Shown piece after piece: positions 55,090 through 64,000 of a DNA stretch of 64,000 bases (positions are counted from its first letter, which is position 1; each line of letters begins with the position of its first letter). A program made the translations under genes and the position numbers. The DNA lies in contig OX337237.1 in assembly GCA_946965045.2 (NCBI GenBank), forward strand, positions 186,001-250,000. Reading direction: 5' to 3'. The notes below the pieces were generated by a model. The model was not told the DNA's origin. It saw only the letters and a list, made by a program, of their open reading frames with translations, and made no database searches. The stretch is from Epithemia pelagica. Its lineage: Eukaryota > Bacillariophyta > Bacillariophyceae > Surirellales > Surirellaceae.

Positions 55090-57066
55090 TTAACTGGTCC
55101 ACCGATTCCAGAGAATCCAGGCACTGTACAACATGGTACTTCCAATCAAAGTCGCTTCGAGTCGGTTCATTCGATCCTGCATCGTCATGTTAGCTGCGCT
55201 GCTTGTGGGAGGAGTATTGGAGGTACTCACGCGGATGGAATTCTCGCCGCAAGGATTTGTTAGTGTCGTCTTATTCTCATCCAGTTGTTGCGCGTTCCAG
55301 ACATGGCCAGAAGACACAAGAGACTTGTGAATCTCCGTAGCAAGGGCTTTGGTTGTCCTGGAACACAATAGGGTGACACCTGCAGAACCATTGTCCGTAG
55401 GCAACCTTGCAGCGGACTTGATCGGTGCTCTGTCGTTGGTACCAGCACGTGTCGAATCACTCTGGTGATCATCGACAAGCTTTTGTTCCAATGCATCCAA
55501 ACGAGCAAGCAGATTCTGTTCCATTGCACGGTGCTCCCTATGCAGATCTTGGAGACCTTGCAAACGTTTTTCAAAAGCATTCGGGTCCTTTTGGATTGAC
55601 TCAACAACGGCTTCCATGCGAGTCAAACGGTCATTCAGGCATGGCTTTTGTTCGGTTCCCCAGAAGCCAGAAGCAGAGGAGTGGCACTGTGCATCAGTGT
55701 CTCGACTAGCTGAATCACTGGTGGCCGGTTTCTGGGAGTTGGTTTCTGGTGCCTTCTTTGTGCGTTTTGAGGACGCTCCATCCAATGGCTTTGGACGAAG
55801 ACGCTTGGTTCCTGATGACGTACTTTTTTCTCGGGAGGCCTTTCACGTTTTCCAATGACAAAAAGAAGCAATATGCGAAATGAGAAAGACATTCTTCGAC
55901 ACAAACCGTCTGAGACATGATGTTTTTTCCGCTGGAGGACGTACCATAGGAATTGTTCTTTGACGACTTTCCAAGTTGCCCATGCCGCTTTCAAATTGCA
56001 ATGACTGTATTGTACCATTGTATGCATCGACTGCCAGTAGCCTGTCCGATTCAGGAAGAGCAAACAAGAAATCTCTTGCACTAAAACTTCCCATCATCTC
56101 GGGCAATGCTGACTTTTCTCTCCGCATCACATCGATGACTTCGATGGACCTAATCGACTCGCCGTTGCGATCAAGACCTCCAGCAACCACAATTTTGGAA
56201 CCAAGAACAACAGATGAATAGAAGTAGCGAGCATGCAACAGGAATGAAAGATCTGTTTCCACATTCCACGACAGAATCTGTGGACGTAATGCGTGGTTGG
56301 ATGATTCACCGCCTGTTTCAGGCTCATTATGATCGTTGGCAATGATGTCATTCCATTCAAATTCAATACATTCCACCAAATTTATGGCTTCGTTATCAGA
56401 CATCCTTTCTCCACCAATAATATACACCTTACTTTCAACCGCTGCAGTAGTGAATCTCGTACGAGGGACATGCGTTCGAGACGGGGCACCAAATGTAGTC
56501 AGTGTGTGGTTGTCTGGGTCGCCAGTATCCAGAACCTGAATCATGCCATGCTGGTCTTGATACATCATGACAACAATGTAGCGGTCTTTCACCACAGCAG
56601 TAGACCCTTTAAAATTTTTAAGGGAAGCGAATTGACACGATAAGTCGCTCCAGCTTTGTGTCGGTTTCTCCGGTTCGGATGTATTGGGCTCTTTCAAGAG
56701 ATCGTGGATGTTAATGCGCTCAATGGTATCTGTCTGGTCACCTCCAAGTGCATAGACTGCACCATTGCAAACAACCGCAGAAAAATGCCATCGTCGCTGA
56801 TTCATTGACGGGCCTTTTTGCCAGTGTGAAATAGAGTTCGCTCCTGTTGGGATGTCCAAGAACGCTACACAGTTTGTAGGCTCCCATTTATCACCCTGAT
56901 CTCCTCCAAGTATTACCAATGATGTACGTAGCGTTCCAGAGCCACAATTGTTTTGGTTTTTCGGGGAAACGACAACCCATGCACTATCCATGTCAAATCC
57001 TTTCAAAGGCTCTGGCCACGAGCTCTTGACTTGCCACTTGCTAGCACATCTTCTGGTTCTCACCAT
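55090..57066 (-). CDS. Kelch propeller / coiled-coil / tail-anchored protein K6
   Basis: Exons 55945-57066 (374 codons from MVRTRRCASK) and 55090-55839 (249 residues) flank a 105-bp phase-0 intron (ATG|GTACGT ... GAAAG). The product is 623 residues. Propeller blades include AVVCNGAVYALGG, AVESKVYIIGG and VVLGSKIVVAGG. The basic cluster (GTKRLRPKP ... SKRTKKAPE), a coiled coil (LTRMEAVVESIQ to LLARLDALEQKLVDD) with only one repeat unit, and the anchor LIGSTMLYSAWILWNRW follow. An in-frame TGA just upstream of the start separates a decayed leader that K1 and K2 still translate. Its function is unknown; the frames are intact. Confidence 0.85.
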
Positions 57067-57615
57067 GTCAGTGATGAGGAGGAGTATCTGTCGTTCTTGT
57101 CCGTAGATGATAATACCGTGTTGGATGCAATCGGATCCTTTTCATCAATCAATAGTGCGGAACTCAGATGAGTTTTGATCCAAATAGGCTAAGCCTTCTT
57201 CAGGATTTGATGTGAACGTCCTCGCCATACGAATTTCCGGCGATCCAACCGTCCACGATCCGAAGATGAGTGTAGTTCACACCAAAACGCCAGATCCCTA
57301 AGACGTTTTGTGTTCAGGATGCACGCACCACTACACACTGCACGAGTTTTGGTTATTGGGAGCTCTAGAAAGAGTTAAACTCCGCGGGGAAACTATATAG
57401 GTGGCGAAATGAATTGAAGTCTCACTTGAATGGGAAAACTATAGCTATAGCGGCCCATCTCCATTGTCTTAACCTTCGTATGGAGAAGGACCGGAACACT
57501 TTTGACAAAAAGAGACGAAACGTGATCAATCGTTGTTGTCAATCATTTTACGGTGTATGAAATTTTGCTGGTTCTAGGGAGCTTTTTGTGCTTCATAGTC
57601 CGAGCGATATAGGTA
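57067..57615. other. K6 upstream region
   Basis: The decayed leader (57067-57170), one upstream motif (57274-57295, TTCACACCAAAACGCCAGA) and the TTCTAGGGAGC block (57572-57601). No gene. Confidence 0.5.
57274..57295 (-). promoter_or_regulatory. Upstream motif of K6
   Basis: TTCACACCAAAACGCCAGA, 208 bp upstream of the K6 ATG. Single copy. Confidence 0.4.
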
Positions 57616-57918
57616 AGGGCTGGGTGCACCGATTTCGTGTCTTCTTGGTTAGCATGCTCATTTTTGGGAGGTAATTGAGACAAACTGAACCTCAGGTCCA
57701 TAAGGCATCTACAAAGAGTATCCTAAGTTTGTCTCAATTAGTTCTGTATATTCAGGAAGTTATTGTGATCGGGAGGTTCATACCATGATCGAATTGTCTT
57801 CCATCTTGTAGGGCATGAAATTTTTGATGTGCGAGTAAAATGTGATGACATCCCCTCCCCCACAAAACACGTACGCGCGGTCAGACCTAGAAGACACCAA
57901 ATCGGTGCACCCAGCCCT
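57616..57918. mobile_element. 303-bp MITE with TA target duplication
   Basis: The ends are inverted repeats of about 30 bp (AGGGCTGGGTGCACCGATTT on the left, its complement on the right), flanked by TA (57614-57615 and 57919-57920). Related spacers near 700 and 50310 show the same site without the insert (AGGTAGCTA), confirming the boundaries. A second inner inverted repeat, AATTGAGACAAACT and its complement, is present. The TA site suggests the Tc1/mariner group (Stowaway-like). Confidence 0.85.
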
Positions 57919-57920
57919 TA

Positions 57921-59106
57921 GCTATGCGTTCGGAAGCCCATTTTTTCGCGACCCAAAGAAAAGATACGACCATGAGAGGGCGGCATCCGTGACGACAAAT
58001 GGAAAGAAGAATGGGCGCAAACCTTCATATAATAACGCAACTGACCATGTGTGCAGCTCCGGACTATCTGTTTGCGAAGGGATCCACTGTTCTTTGTGCG
58101 TTCTACCAGAGTCTCCAAACATCCATTTAGAAAAGTCGCGTTGCGCCCGACATTAAAGATCCATGGGAACAAAAGCCCATGGTACATCGATTATACTGAA
58201 TGATATGACCCACGATACACCACGACGACTTGCTCGCGAACGACGACAGAGGGAGAGATTGGTCGAATGTTTCCAAAAACTCGACGACTCGCGAAACAGA
58301 GCACCAACCCATCTCATCTCCTTGTGCTGGGACGATGCAAATACATCGATCGAAACGATGCGACTGCTTCTCGTCGTGTCCTCATGACGATGTGAACTAT
58401 TGCTCGTTGCGAAGCCATGCTCTGGTGGAACGTGCGTCACTGGTTTACTGTGCCTCCATGCTCGTCTTTCTCCTTTGAGTCATTGTCATCGTCCAAACGA
58501 ATCTGCAAGCAATAACATGTTGTGCATAGAATCCATTGGTTTGCTTTGTGGAGGAGCGATGACCGTCCGAGCAGAGTTGTTGCCACAAAAGGCGGTAAAT
58601 TGGTCGACTCGCGACACAAGCGGAGAATACTTTGAGGTGCACTCACCATTGAAGTTGGTGACACATAGAAGCAGCGGTGAATTGGTCGACACACCACAGG
58701 CAAAGCTCGACACACTTGATTGGCACCTCCAATGTGGCACAGGTGAATTGGTCGACACGTGAAAAGGGTAGCGCAACGTCCAATACCTATATGGAAACCA
58801 ACGGGGACAAACGGAGCTCACCATATCAACTTGTCGTGCGCATTGCTGCTCGCAAGAACAATCAATGAGCAAGGATATCATACTTTTAACGATTGAATCG
58901 AAACAAACAAAGCTCAGAGTGGCACAGCGCAGTGAGAAATATGGTTTGATACTACGACTCTGGGGGGTTCAAGATAACTGTGATTCTGATGGTATAGAAG
59001 AGAAAGGTTTTCAAAGCGAAGCGTCTCGTCTTGCTGCATAGTCTATCACACATAGACGCAGAAGATCGAGAACTGATTATGGCTAACAAGGATCCTCGCG
59101 ATACTT
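57921..59106. other. 3' flank of K7
   Basis: Matches the K4 3' flank (about 40850-41977) in blocks. It contains GGTGAATTGGTCGACAC at about 58675 and 58741 and diverged forms at about 58588 and 41289. Open frames on the minus strand are not supported as genes. Confidence 0.55.
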
Positions 59107-61127
59107 TCAACGTGTCCAGTGGTTCCAGAGAATCCATGAGCTGTACAACATGGTACTCCGAAGCAAAGCTGTTTCCAGTCGGCTCATACGATCCTGCAAG
59201 GTCATGTTCGGCATGTTCATGGAAGGGGTTGTTGCATTCATAGAGACGCTAGAAGGCTTCATCATCGTTATCTCCTCATGAACTTGCTCTTGTGTTGCCA
59301 CACTCAAAACAGTGCATGAAGAAACAACAGAGTTTGGGGGCTCAGTAGCAATGGCTTGGCTTGTCGTGGGACGTAAGGTATCATGCACTGTCATGTTTGG
59401 AACGTCTGGGCTTTTTACCTCTTCACTTATGGTCTCGTCCGAGGCATCAGAAGGGTTCGTTTGTTCAGTTGCTCGTATACACGTTTTCTCAGTGTATAGA
59501 GCCTCTTCCTTTGGAGGACGTTTGCTGTCTGCCAATTGTAACTTCTGATCTAACGAAGCAATCCGAGACAATAGAGAATTTTCGTTTCGCTGTTTTGCTC
59601 CTGATTGTCATGTTCTTGCTTCGAAACCTGGTGTTCAAGACTCTGCATCCGTTTCTCCATATTCGCCAGGCTTCCGATCGCAGCAGTCGCAGCTTCAAGT
59701 CGGCTTACGCGCTCAAGTAAACACACTTTTTCTTTCGGCAAGGGGCCAGGAGTAACTAGCACTGCTTGGACTTCTGGATCTTTCTTCTGGCGTTTACAAG
59801 GCTCCCTATCCAAATCCTCTGGGTCCATCTGAGGCGGGCGTTTCTCCCCGGACTGAACAGCGCTGGGTCTGAGATAATCGCTACTCTCCTGTTCACGAAA
59901 AAAATGATGAATAACATATTCCTACAACACTTTCAGGGAACCAGCTTCTGTTGAACACTTACCTCAGCTTGTTTCATAGGCTGAGGGTTCATGACGTGAC
60001 CATAGCACAATATCTCCGTCAAACGAGGGCTTTTACTACCAGCCACAGCAAGCAACCTCCCACCACCCGGTTGTGCCACCAAAAATTGGCCATATCTTGC
60101 GTACGTCATATTGGGCAGCATTGTCACTCTTTGGCGCTCCAGATCGAGGACTTCCACGATTTTAATAATATTTGGGCCCGTTTCTTTGAAGCCTCCAGCT
60201 ACGACGATTTTGGAACCAACCAAAACCGAAGATGGGTAAAAATGGGTATGCGACAAGCATAAATTGTCCTCATGTTTCCAAGACAACACTTTTAATTGGG
60301 AGACACCGTTGGAGGATCCGACCTGTGTCTCAGATTTGTGATCGCCAAACCCACTCTCATTCATTTTGAATTCAATACATTCAACTGATTTTTCTCCTTT
60401 ACCATCTTCAAGACGCTTTCCACCAATGATGTAGACCTTGCTCCCAACAGCCACGGCACTGGGATAAATACGAGGCACATGTTCTTCAGGAACAGGAATT
60501 GGAATCAGTACTGGCGAGAACGGATCTCTTGTATCCAATACCTCAATTGGTAAGGGTGCACATCTGTTCTCCCCTGTGTTTTCACCTATCACAACAATAT
60601 ATCTCTCTTTTAACACGACAGCCGCAAGTACTCCCTCTCTTCGTGCTGACAATTGGCATGATAGAGTGACCCATGGTTGTGTTGTTTCTCCTTCTTTTGG
60701 CTGTTTTACAAGATCATGGATATTGATTCGCTCAATCCCGCCGTTGCTCGTAATCACGTATACTGCACCATTGCAAGCGACCGCAGCAAAGTCGTAGCTT
60801 GGCTTCAGCATCGGCTGACCATCTCTCCATTGTGGAACATGGTGGGTCCGTTGAAAGATCCATCAGCACAACTGAATCTGTGGCCTCATGTGTTTTATTC
60901 GCATACGATTCATACCGAAGCCCCCCGAGGATAATCACGGTAACACATTGCGGCAAACTGTTTTGGTTGCAATCGGCATAGTCGCTCGTCGGTACGACGA
61001 CCATTGCATGTTTCATACGCCCTCCTCCTAAAATGAGAGGCCAGGAAGGTTTGGACTCCCATTCATACTGAGGATAAGATGTGCTTATCTCGTTCGTGTC
61101 AATGCATGGTGAAGAAGAAGTGTCCAT
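59107..61127 (-). pseudogene. Kelch / coiled-coil / tail-anchored gene K7, two frameshifts
   Basis: Exon 1 (59963-61127) starts MDTSSSPCID. Near 60836 the frame changes by one base between LMDLSTDPP and the blade QPMLKPSYDF, which then runs well to MKQAE. The 74-bp intron has the strongest consensus in the array (GAG|GTAAGT ... AACAG). Exon 2 (59107-59888) has SGEKRPPQ and CKRQKKDPE, then a coiled coil (LLERVSRLEAATAAIGSL). A second one-base shift near 59575-59590 separates it from the rest (LLSRIASLDQKLQLAD to the anchor STMLYSSWILW). Two independent shifts favour a pseudogene over sequencing error. Sister of K4. Confidence 0.75.
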
Positions 61128-61606
61128 GACGAGGATAATGAAAGCAGAGTAAATGGCTGTGGATCAAGATGCTCTTCCTCTTCAGGTTTTCAGGAAGCGA
61201 GTACTGGAGACGGGAATGAAATTTTGATTGAGCGAGAGTCTTGCGGGCCCATCAAAGCCCAAAGTATTGGGGTGGAAGTGCACAGGACTATGTTTTGAGG
61301 AACTTTTGGTTTCGGTTGAACGTCAAAGAACACGATCGCGGACGTGGTAGCCACTCAGATTTTTGTGTGAGCCATCCTTTGCAGACCCGCGAGAGTGAAA
61401 TCGTCGATCGCGCCGGCGGTTGTCCTGCTCTGTGCTCTGTGCCTGCGCGTTCTGCATCCCGACAGGCGCCATCGATCCCTTTTCTATACCGCGTAGATTT
61501 TCTTGCACCATGACCATGACCCGATGGAATCATTGCGGTCCGAATTCCGAATACGGACATTGATAGATCAGACGAATATAGCAACGACGACAGCTCCGCA
61601 ATAAGT
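61128..61606. other. Spacer between divergent K7 and K8
   Basis: 479 bp between two divergently oriented kelch loci, so it should hold both promoters. The TTCACACCAAAAC motif is absent here. No gene. Confidence 0.5.
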
Positions 61607-62842
61607 ATGAGTTCGATACCATCGGAAAGAGATGCTGCACCAGCTTCATTCGTCGATCATCATTCTTCTTTCAACCAAGGTGAAGAAAAATGGGAAACCT
61701 CGGGAGCGTGGCCTCCTCTGTTGGGTGGATGGCGTCAAGGCCACGCCACGGTGACCATTACGGATGAGGAGGCCCACAGTGCCGTGGTGGTCCTGGGTGG
61801 AATCACTATTCAGGCTTGTGGCACGAAAAAGAAGGTCCAAAAACCTCTTTCCTCGGTTGTGATGTTGGATCTTTGGAGGAATGGCACCGAACCATCTACA
61901 TCATGGAGAGAGGGTCCGCCTCTCACTCAGGAGCGATCGAACTTGAATGCTGTTGTATGCAATGGTCGAGTCTATGTCCTCGGTGGAAACAGCAATTCGG
62001 ATGGCTGTCTCGATACAATCGAACGAATGGACATTGCCGATCTTGTCCGGAAACAAGACCAGTTCGAATTGAACTCCTCCAAGCAAGGCGCTTCTCCTAC
62101 AAGTACTGATACACCATTCTGGAGAACCTTACCGTGTAATTTATCGGTTCCGCGAGCCGGATGTGCGGCGGCGACCGTCCGAGATCGATACATTGTAATT
62201 TTCGGAGGACGGGGTAGGAACCGTATCTGGGTTTCCGCGGTGGACATTTTGGATGCTCGAGACGCCAACAATCACTGGATTGTATCGTTACATGCTCCTC
62301 CACACCATGTGCCGCGATTCCTGGCCAGTGCGGTGGCGGTAGGAAGCAAGGTGTACCTGATTGGTGGACAAACGCAAGAGAACCAAGAACTAAACTCGGT
62401 AGAATGCATCGAATGGAATATGGAAGGAAGCACGGATACGGACCATCCGAAAGAAGGATCCGAACTGCCGCATTTTCGGATCAATCCTCAAGTTGTATCT
62501 TGGAAGCAACAACCCAAATTAAGGCTCTCGACGGCGTGTTTTCGTCATGCGGCGGTACTGTTGGTGAATGGTTCCCAACACCGCATTGTTGTGGCTGGTG
62601 GGAGAGGGAAACTGGGATCGCGTCCTGTCTCCATGACAACCGTACAAGGTTTGGATCTGAATCATGGCACCGTGTCTACGAACCTCCCCGATCTGCAGGG
62701 CCGACGATCGGGCGGATTTCTCGTGGCCCTCCCGGATCATAGTCGGTTGGTGGCTGTGAGTGGCAGGGAAGAGGATGATTCCTTGGAAACCCTGACGTTG
62801 GACAAGTTTTGGAATCGCCCGAGCCCTGGAAGTTCCAGCTAG
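61607..62842 (+). CDS. Single-exon kelch propeller protein K8
   Basis: 411 residues, MSSIPSERD to SPGSSS. It is the only intact plus-strand member and has no intron, coiled coil or anchor; the protein is the propeller alone. Blades are seen at HSAVVVLGG, AVVCNGRVYVLGGNSNS, ATVRDRYIVIFGGRGRN, AVAVGSKVYLIGG, AVLLVNGSQHRIVVAGGRG and FLVALPDHSRLVAVSG. The conserved WxxxP-L start (EKWETSGAWPPLLGG) matches the WQV-SSWP start of K1-K7. It is the probable parent of the three fragments at 49167-49610, 49600-49850 and 54140-54600. Its role is unknown. Confidence 0.85.
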   Translation: MSSIPSERDAAPASFVDHHSSFNQGEEKWETSGAWPPLLGGWRQGHATVTITDEEAHSAVVVLGGITIQACGTKKKVQKPLSSVVMLDLWRNGTEPSTSWREGPPLTQERSNLNAVVCNGRVYVLGGNSNSDGCLDTIERMDIADLVRKQDQFELNSSKQGASPTSTDTPFWRTLPCNLSVPRAGCAAATVRDRYIVIFGGRGRNRIWVSAVDILDARDANNHWIVSLHAPPHHVPRFLASAVAVGSKVYLIGGQTQENQELNSVECIEWNMEGSTDTDHPKEGSELPHFRINPQVVSWKQQPKLRLSTACFRHAAVLLVNGSQHRIVVAGGRGKLGSRPVSMTTVQGLDLNHGTVSTNLPDLQGRRSGGFLVALPDHSRLVAVSGREEDDSLETLTLDKFWNRPSPGSSS

Positions 62843-63243
62843 AGTCGTATTGGATGTCAAAGAATGCCTATCAACAATGCGAAAAGTCTTCCAGGATTTT
62901 GGTCCTCTGCTGCGAGAGCTCCCCCACGAAACGTCGTCTTCAAGAAGAACACCCAGAAGACGTTGCCGACTAGACTGCCAAAATACTTACGGCATTTGAA
63001 ACCGTCCTTCTGGTGAGGCGTGCTGCGGTTTATCCTTCCTCATGACGTGGAGAAGCGGACAAGAAGATATTTTGCTCTATAATGCGACATTTGTCAAGAA
63101 TTCTGTGCCACGAGTTTTTGGTTGTTGTCTCAAACCGTGAAGTTTCTTGGATCAGGCGTTTGCTCCATGGTATCCCCGATTTCCTTGATGTGCCCCTAAT
63201 AACGATAGTCTTTTTATTTTGAATATTTATCATCTTGCGCCAT
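62843..63243. other. Spacer between K8 and the right-edge gene
   Basis: Region between two convergent genes. Nothing recognisable. Confidence 0.5.
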
Positions 63244-64000
63244 CTAAATTGGCTCGTCGTCGAGGCTTTCCTCCACAAAGACAATTTCGGCTTGATCATC
63301 ACCAGCGTGAGGAGAGGTGAGATCATTTGTTTGGTTGATCAGAAAATTCTGTCCGTTGTCTTCGGCCTCACCAGAGGTGACGACCGGCAAGGGCAAGGAA
63401 TTCAGTTCTTGCATTCCTGCTATATGATAGCGTCTATTCTCGTCCCACGACAATGATCCTTCGGCTAGATCAATAGTTTCTTTAGATCGGCTGGTTGTTG
63501 GTGGTTGTATGGATTCCTCTTGATATACAGCCTCTGCTTCACTGTTTTCGATCTCATTCTTGTGAAATGAATCGTTGGACTGTTGAACATCGTTTCTCTC
63601 AGCATTGACAGCCATCATGGGAATAACAGCCAGAGCATCAGACAAAGGCGCGGATTCCACATGCTTCATAGCCTGTGGCTCACGGGGGTCATGCTCCTCG
63701 TTTGAAACTGAAGCGCTGGCTTCAAAGCTGACAGCGTAGGAATCGGTGGACCGAGGAGCCTCGTTGCTCTCATTGACACACACCGCACCATCGGGATCCA
63801 CGCCTTCCGATGTACCGAGCATTTGCTGTATGGCCTGCGTCTCACAGTGTCCATTCTCATCGTCCGATGACAAGGTGTTGGCTGTACAGGCAGCCCTCTG
63901 AGTAGAACCTTCAAAATCGCAGGACTCTTTGACATCGCTTCTCTCATCTTTGAGAGTATCCTTGAGATCCACAGTTTCCGATGCAACGGATAAAGACAGG
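63244..64000 (-). CDS. Acidic hypothetical protein, C-terminal part, runs off the right edge
   Basis: The frame is open from the window edge to a stop at 63244 (EESLDDEPI end). About 250 residues are visible, rich in Glu, Asp, Ser, Asn and Ala with no hydrophobic segment. There are weak internal repeats (CETQAIQQMLG against REPQAMKHVES). No domain is recognised. It is probably a disordered protein or the tail of a larger one. Confidence 0.5.
   Translation of the reverse strand, partial: LSLSVASETVDLKDTLKDERSDVKESCDFEGSTQRAACTANTLSSDDENGHCETQAIQQMLGTSEGVDPDGAVCVNESNEAPRSTDSYAVSFEASASVSNEEHDPREPQAMKHVESAPLSDALAVIPMMAVNAERNDVQQSNDSFHKNEIENSEAEAVYQEESIQPPTTSRSKETIDLAEGSLSWDENRRYHIAGMQELNSLPLPVVTSGEAEDNGQNFLINQTNDLTSPHAGDDQAEIVFVEESLDDEPI

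Noticed and set aside
1-64000. tRNA or rRNA genes
   Set aside because: I saw no convincing cloverleaf or rRNA signature by eye; the Met-tRNA-like word at 48916-48928 is the copia-2 primer site. A covariance-model scan would be decisive.

Overview
This is eukaryotic nuclear DNA. Short GT-AG introns (about 75-105 bp), Ty1/copia elements of the kind that dominate diatom genomes, and compact genes with short spacers point to a diatom (a stramenopile). That assignment is an inference; no rRNA or plastid gene is present to confirm it. About half of the window is a tandem gene family and much of the rest is nested mobile DNA.

1-13.5 kb: two near-identical kelch/coiled-coil genes (K1, K2, minus strand) lie in a tandem segmental duplication. 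The duplication also copied the 3' end of the neighbouring MFS-transporter gene, which survives whole at 10.7-13.5 kb and as a decayed stub at 6.2-6.66 kb. 13.5-17.5 kb is mostly non-coding, with local tandem repeats, one hypothetical gene and a perfect hairpin.

17,540-31,416: a 13.9-kb hAT-type DNA transposon with matching 16-bp terminal inverted repeats and a perfect 8-bp target duplication. It carries a plus-strand gene for an endonuclease III-like HhH-GPD DNA glycosylase and, convergent to it, a BED-finger hAT transposase gene. The transposase is split by a copia retrotransposon (21,393-29,968; identical LTRs; 5-bp target duplication) with an intact 1,893-aa polyprotein. A small TIR element (17,934-18,508) sits near the left end. 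The left LTR is followed not by a primer-binding site but by an 800-bp second copy of the transposase sequence that flanks the right LTR.

31.4-37.7 kb: an HMG-box gene broken by a 200-N assembly gap, and a gene of the plant SCI1 (style cell-cycle inhibitor) type.

37.7-63 kb: six further kelch loci (K3-K8) and several kelch fragments. A second copia element (about 43.4-49.17 kb, minus strand) has lost its 3' end and abuts a beheaded kelch gene (K4). K3 and K7 carry frameshifts. A 303-bp MITE sits between K7 and K6. The right edge cuts an acidic hypothetical gene.

The K1-K7 design is constant: N-terminal kelch beta-propeller, one phase-0 intron at the same place, a basic KR-rich cluster resembling a bipartite nuclear signal, a coiled coil and, except in K5, a C-terminal membrane anchor. 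The family looks like a fast birth-and-death array with shared upstream elements.
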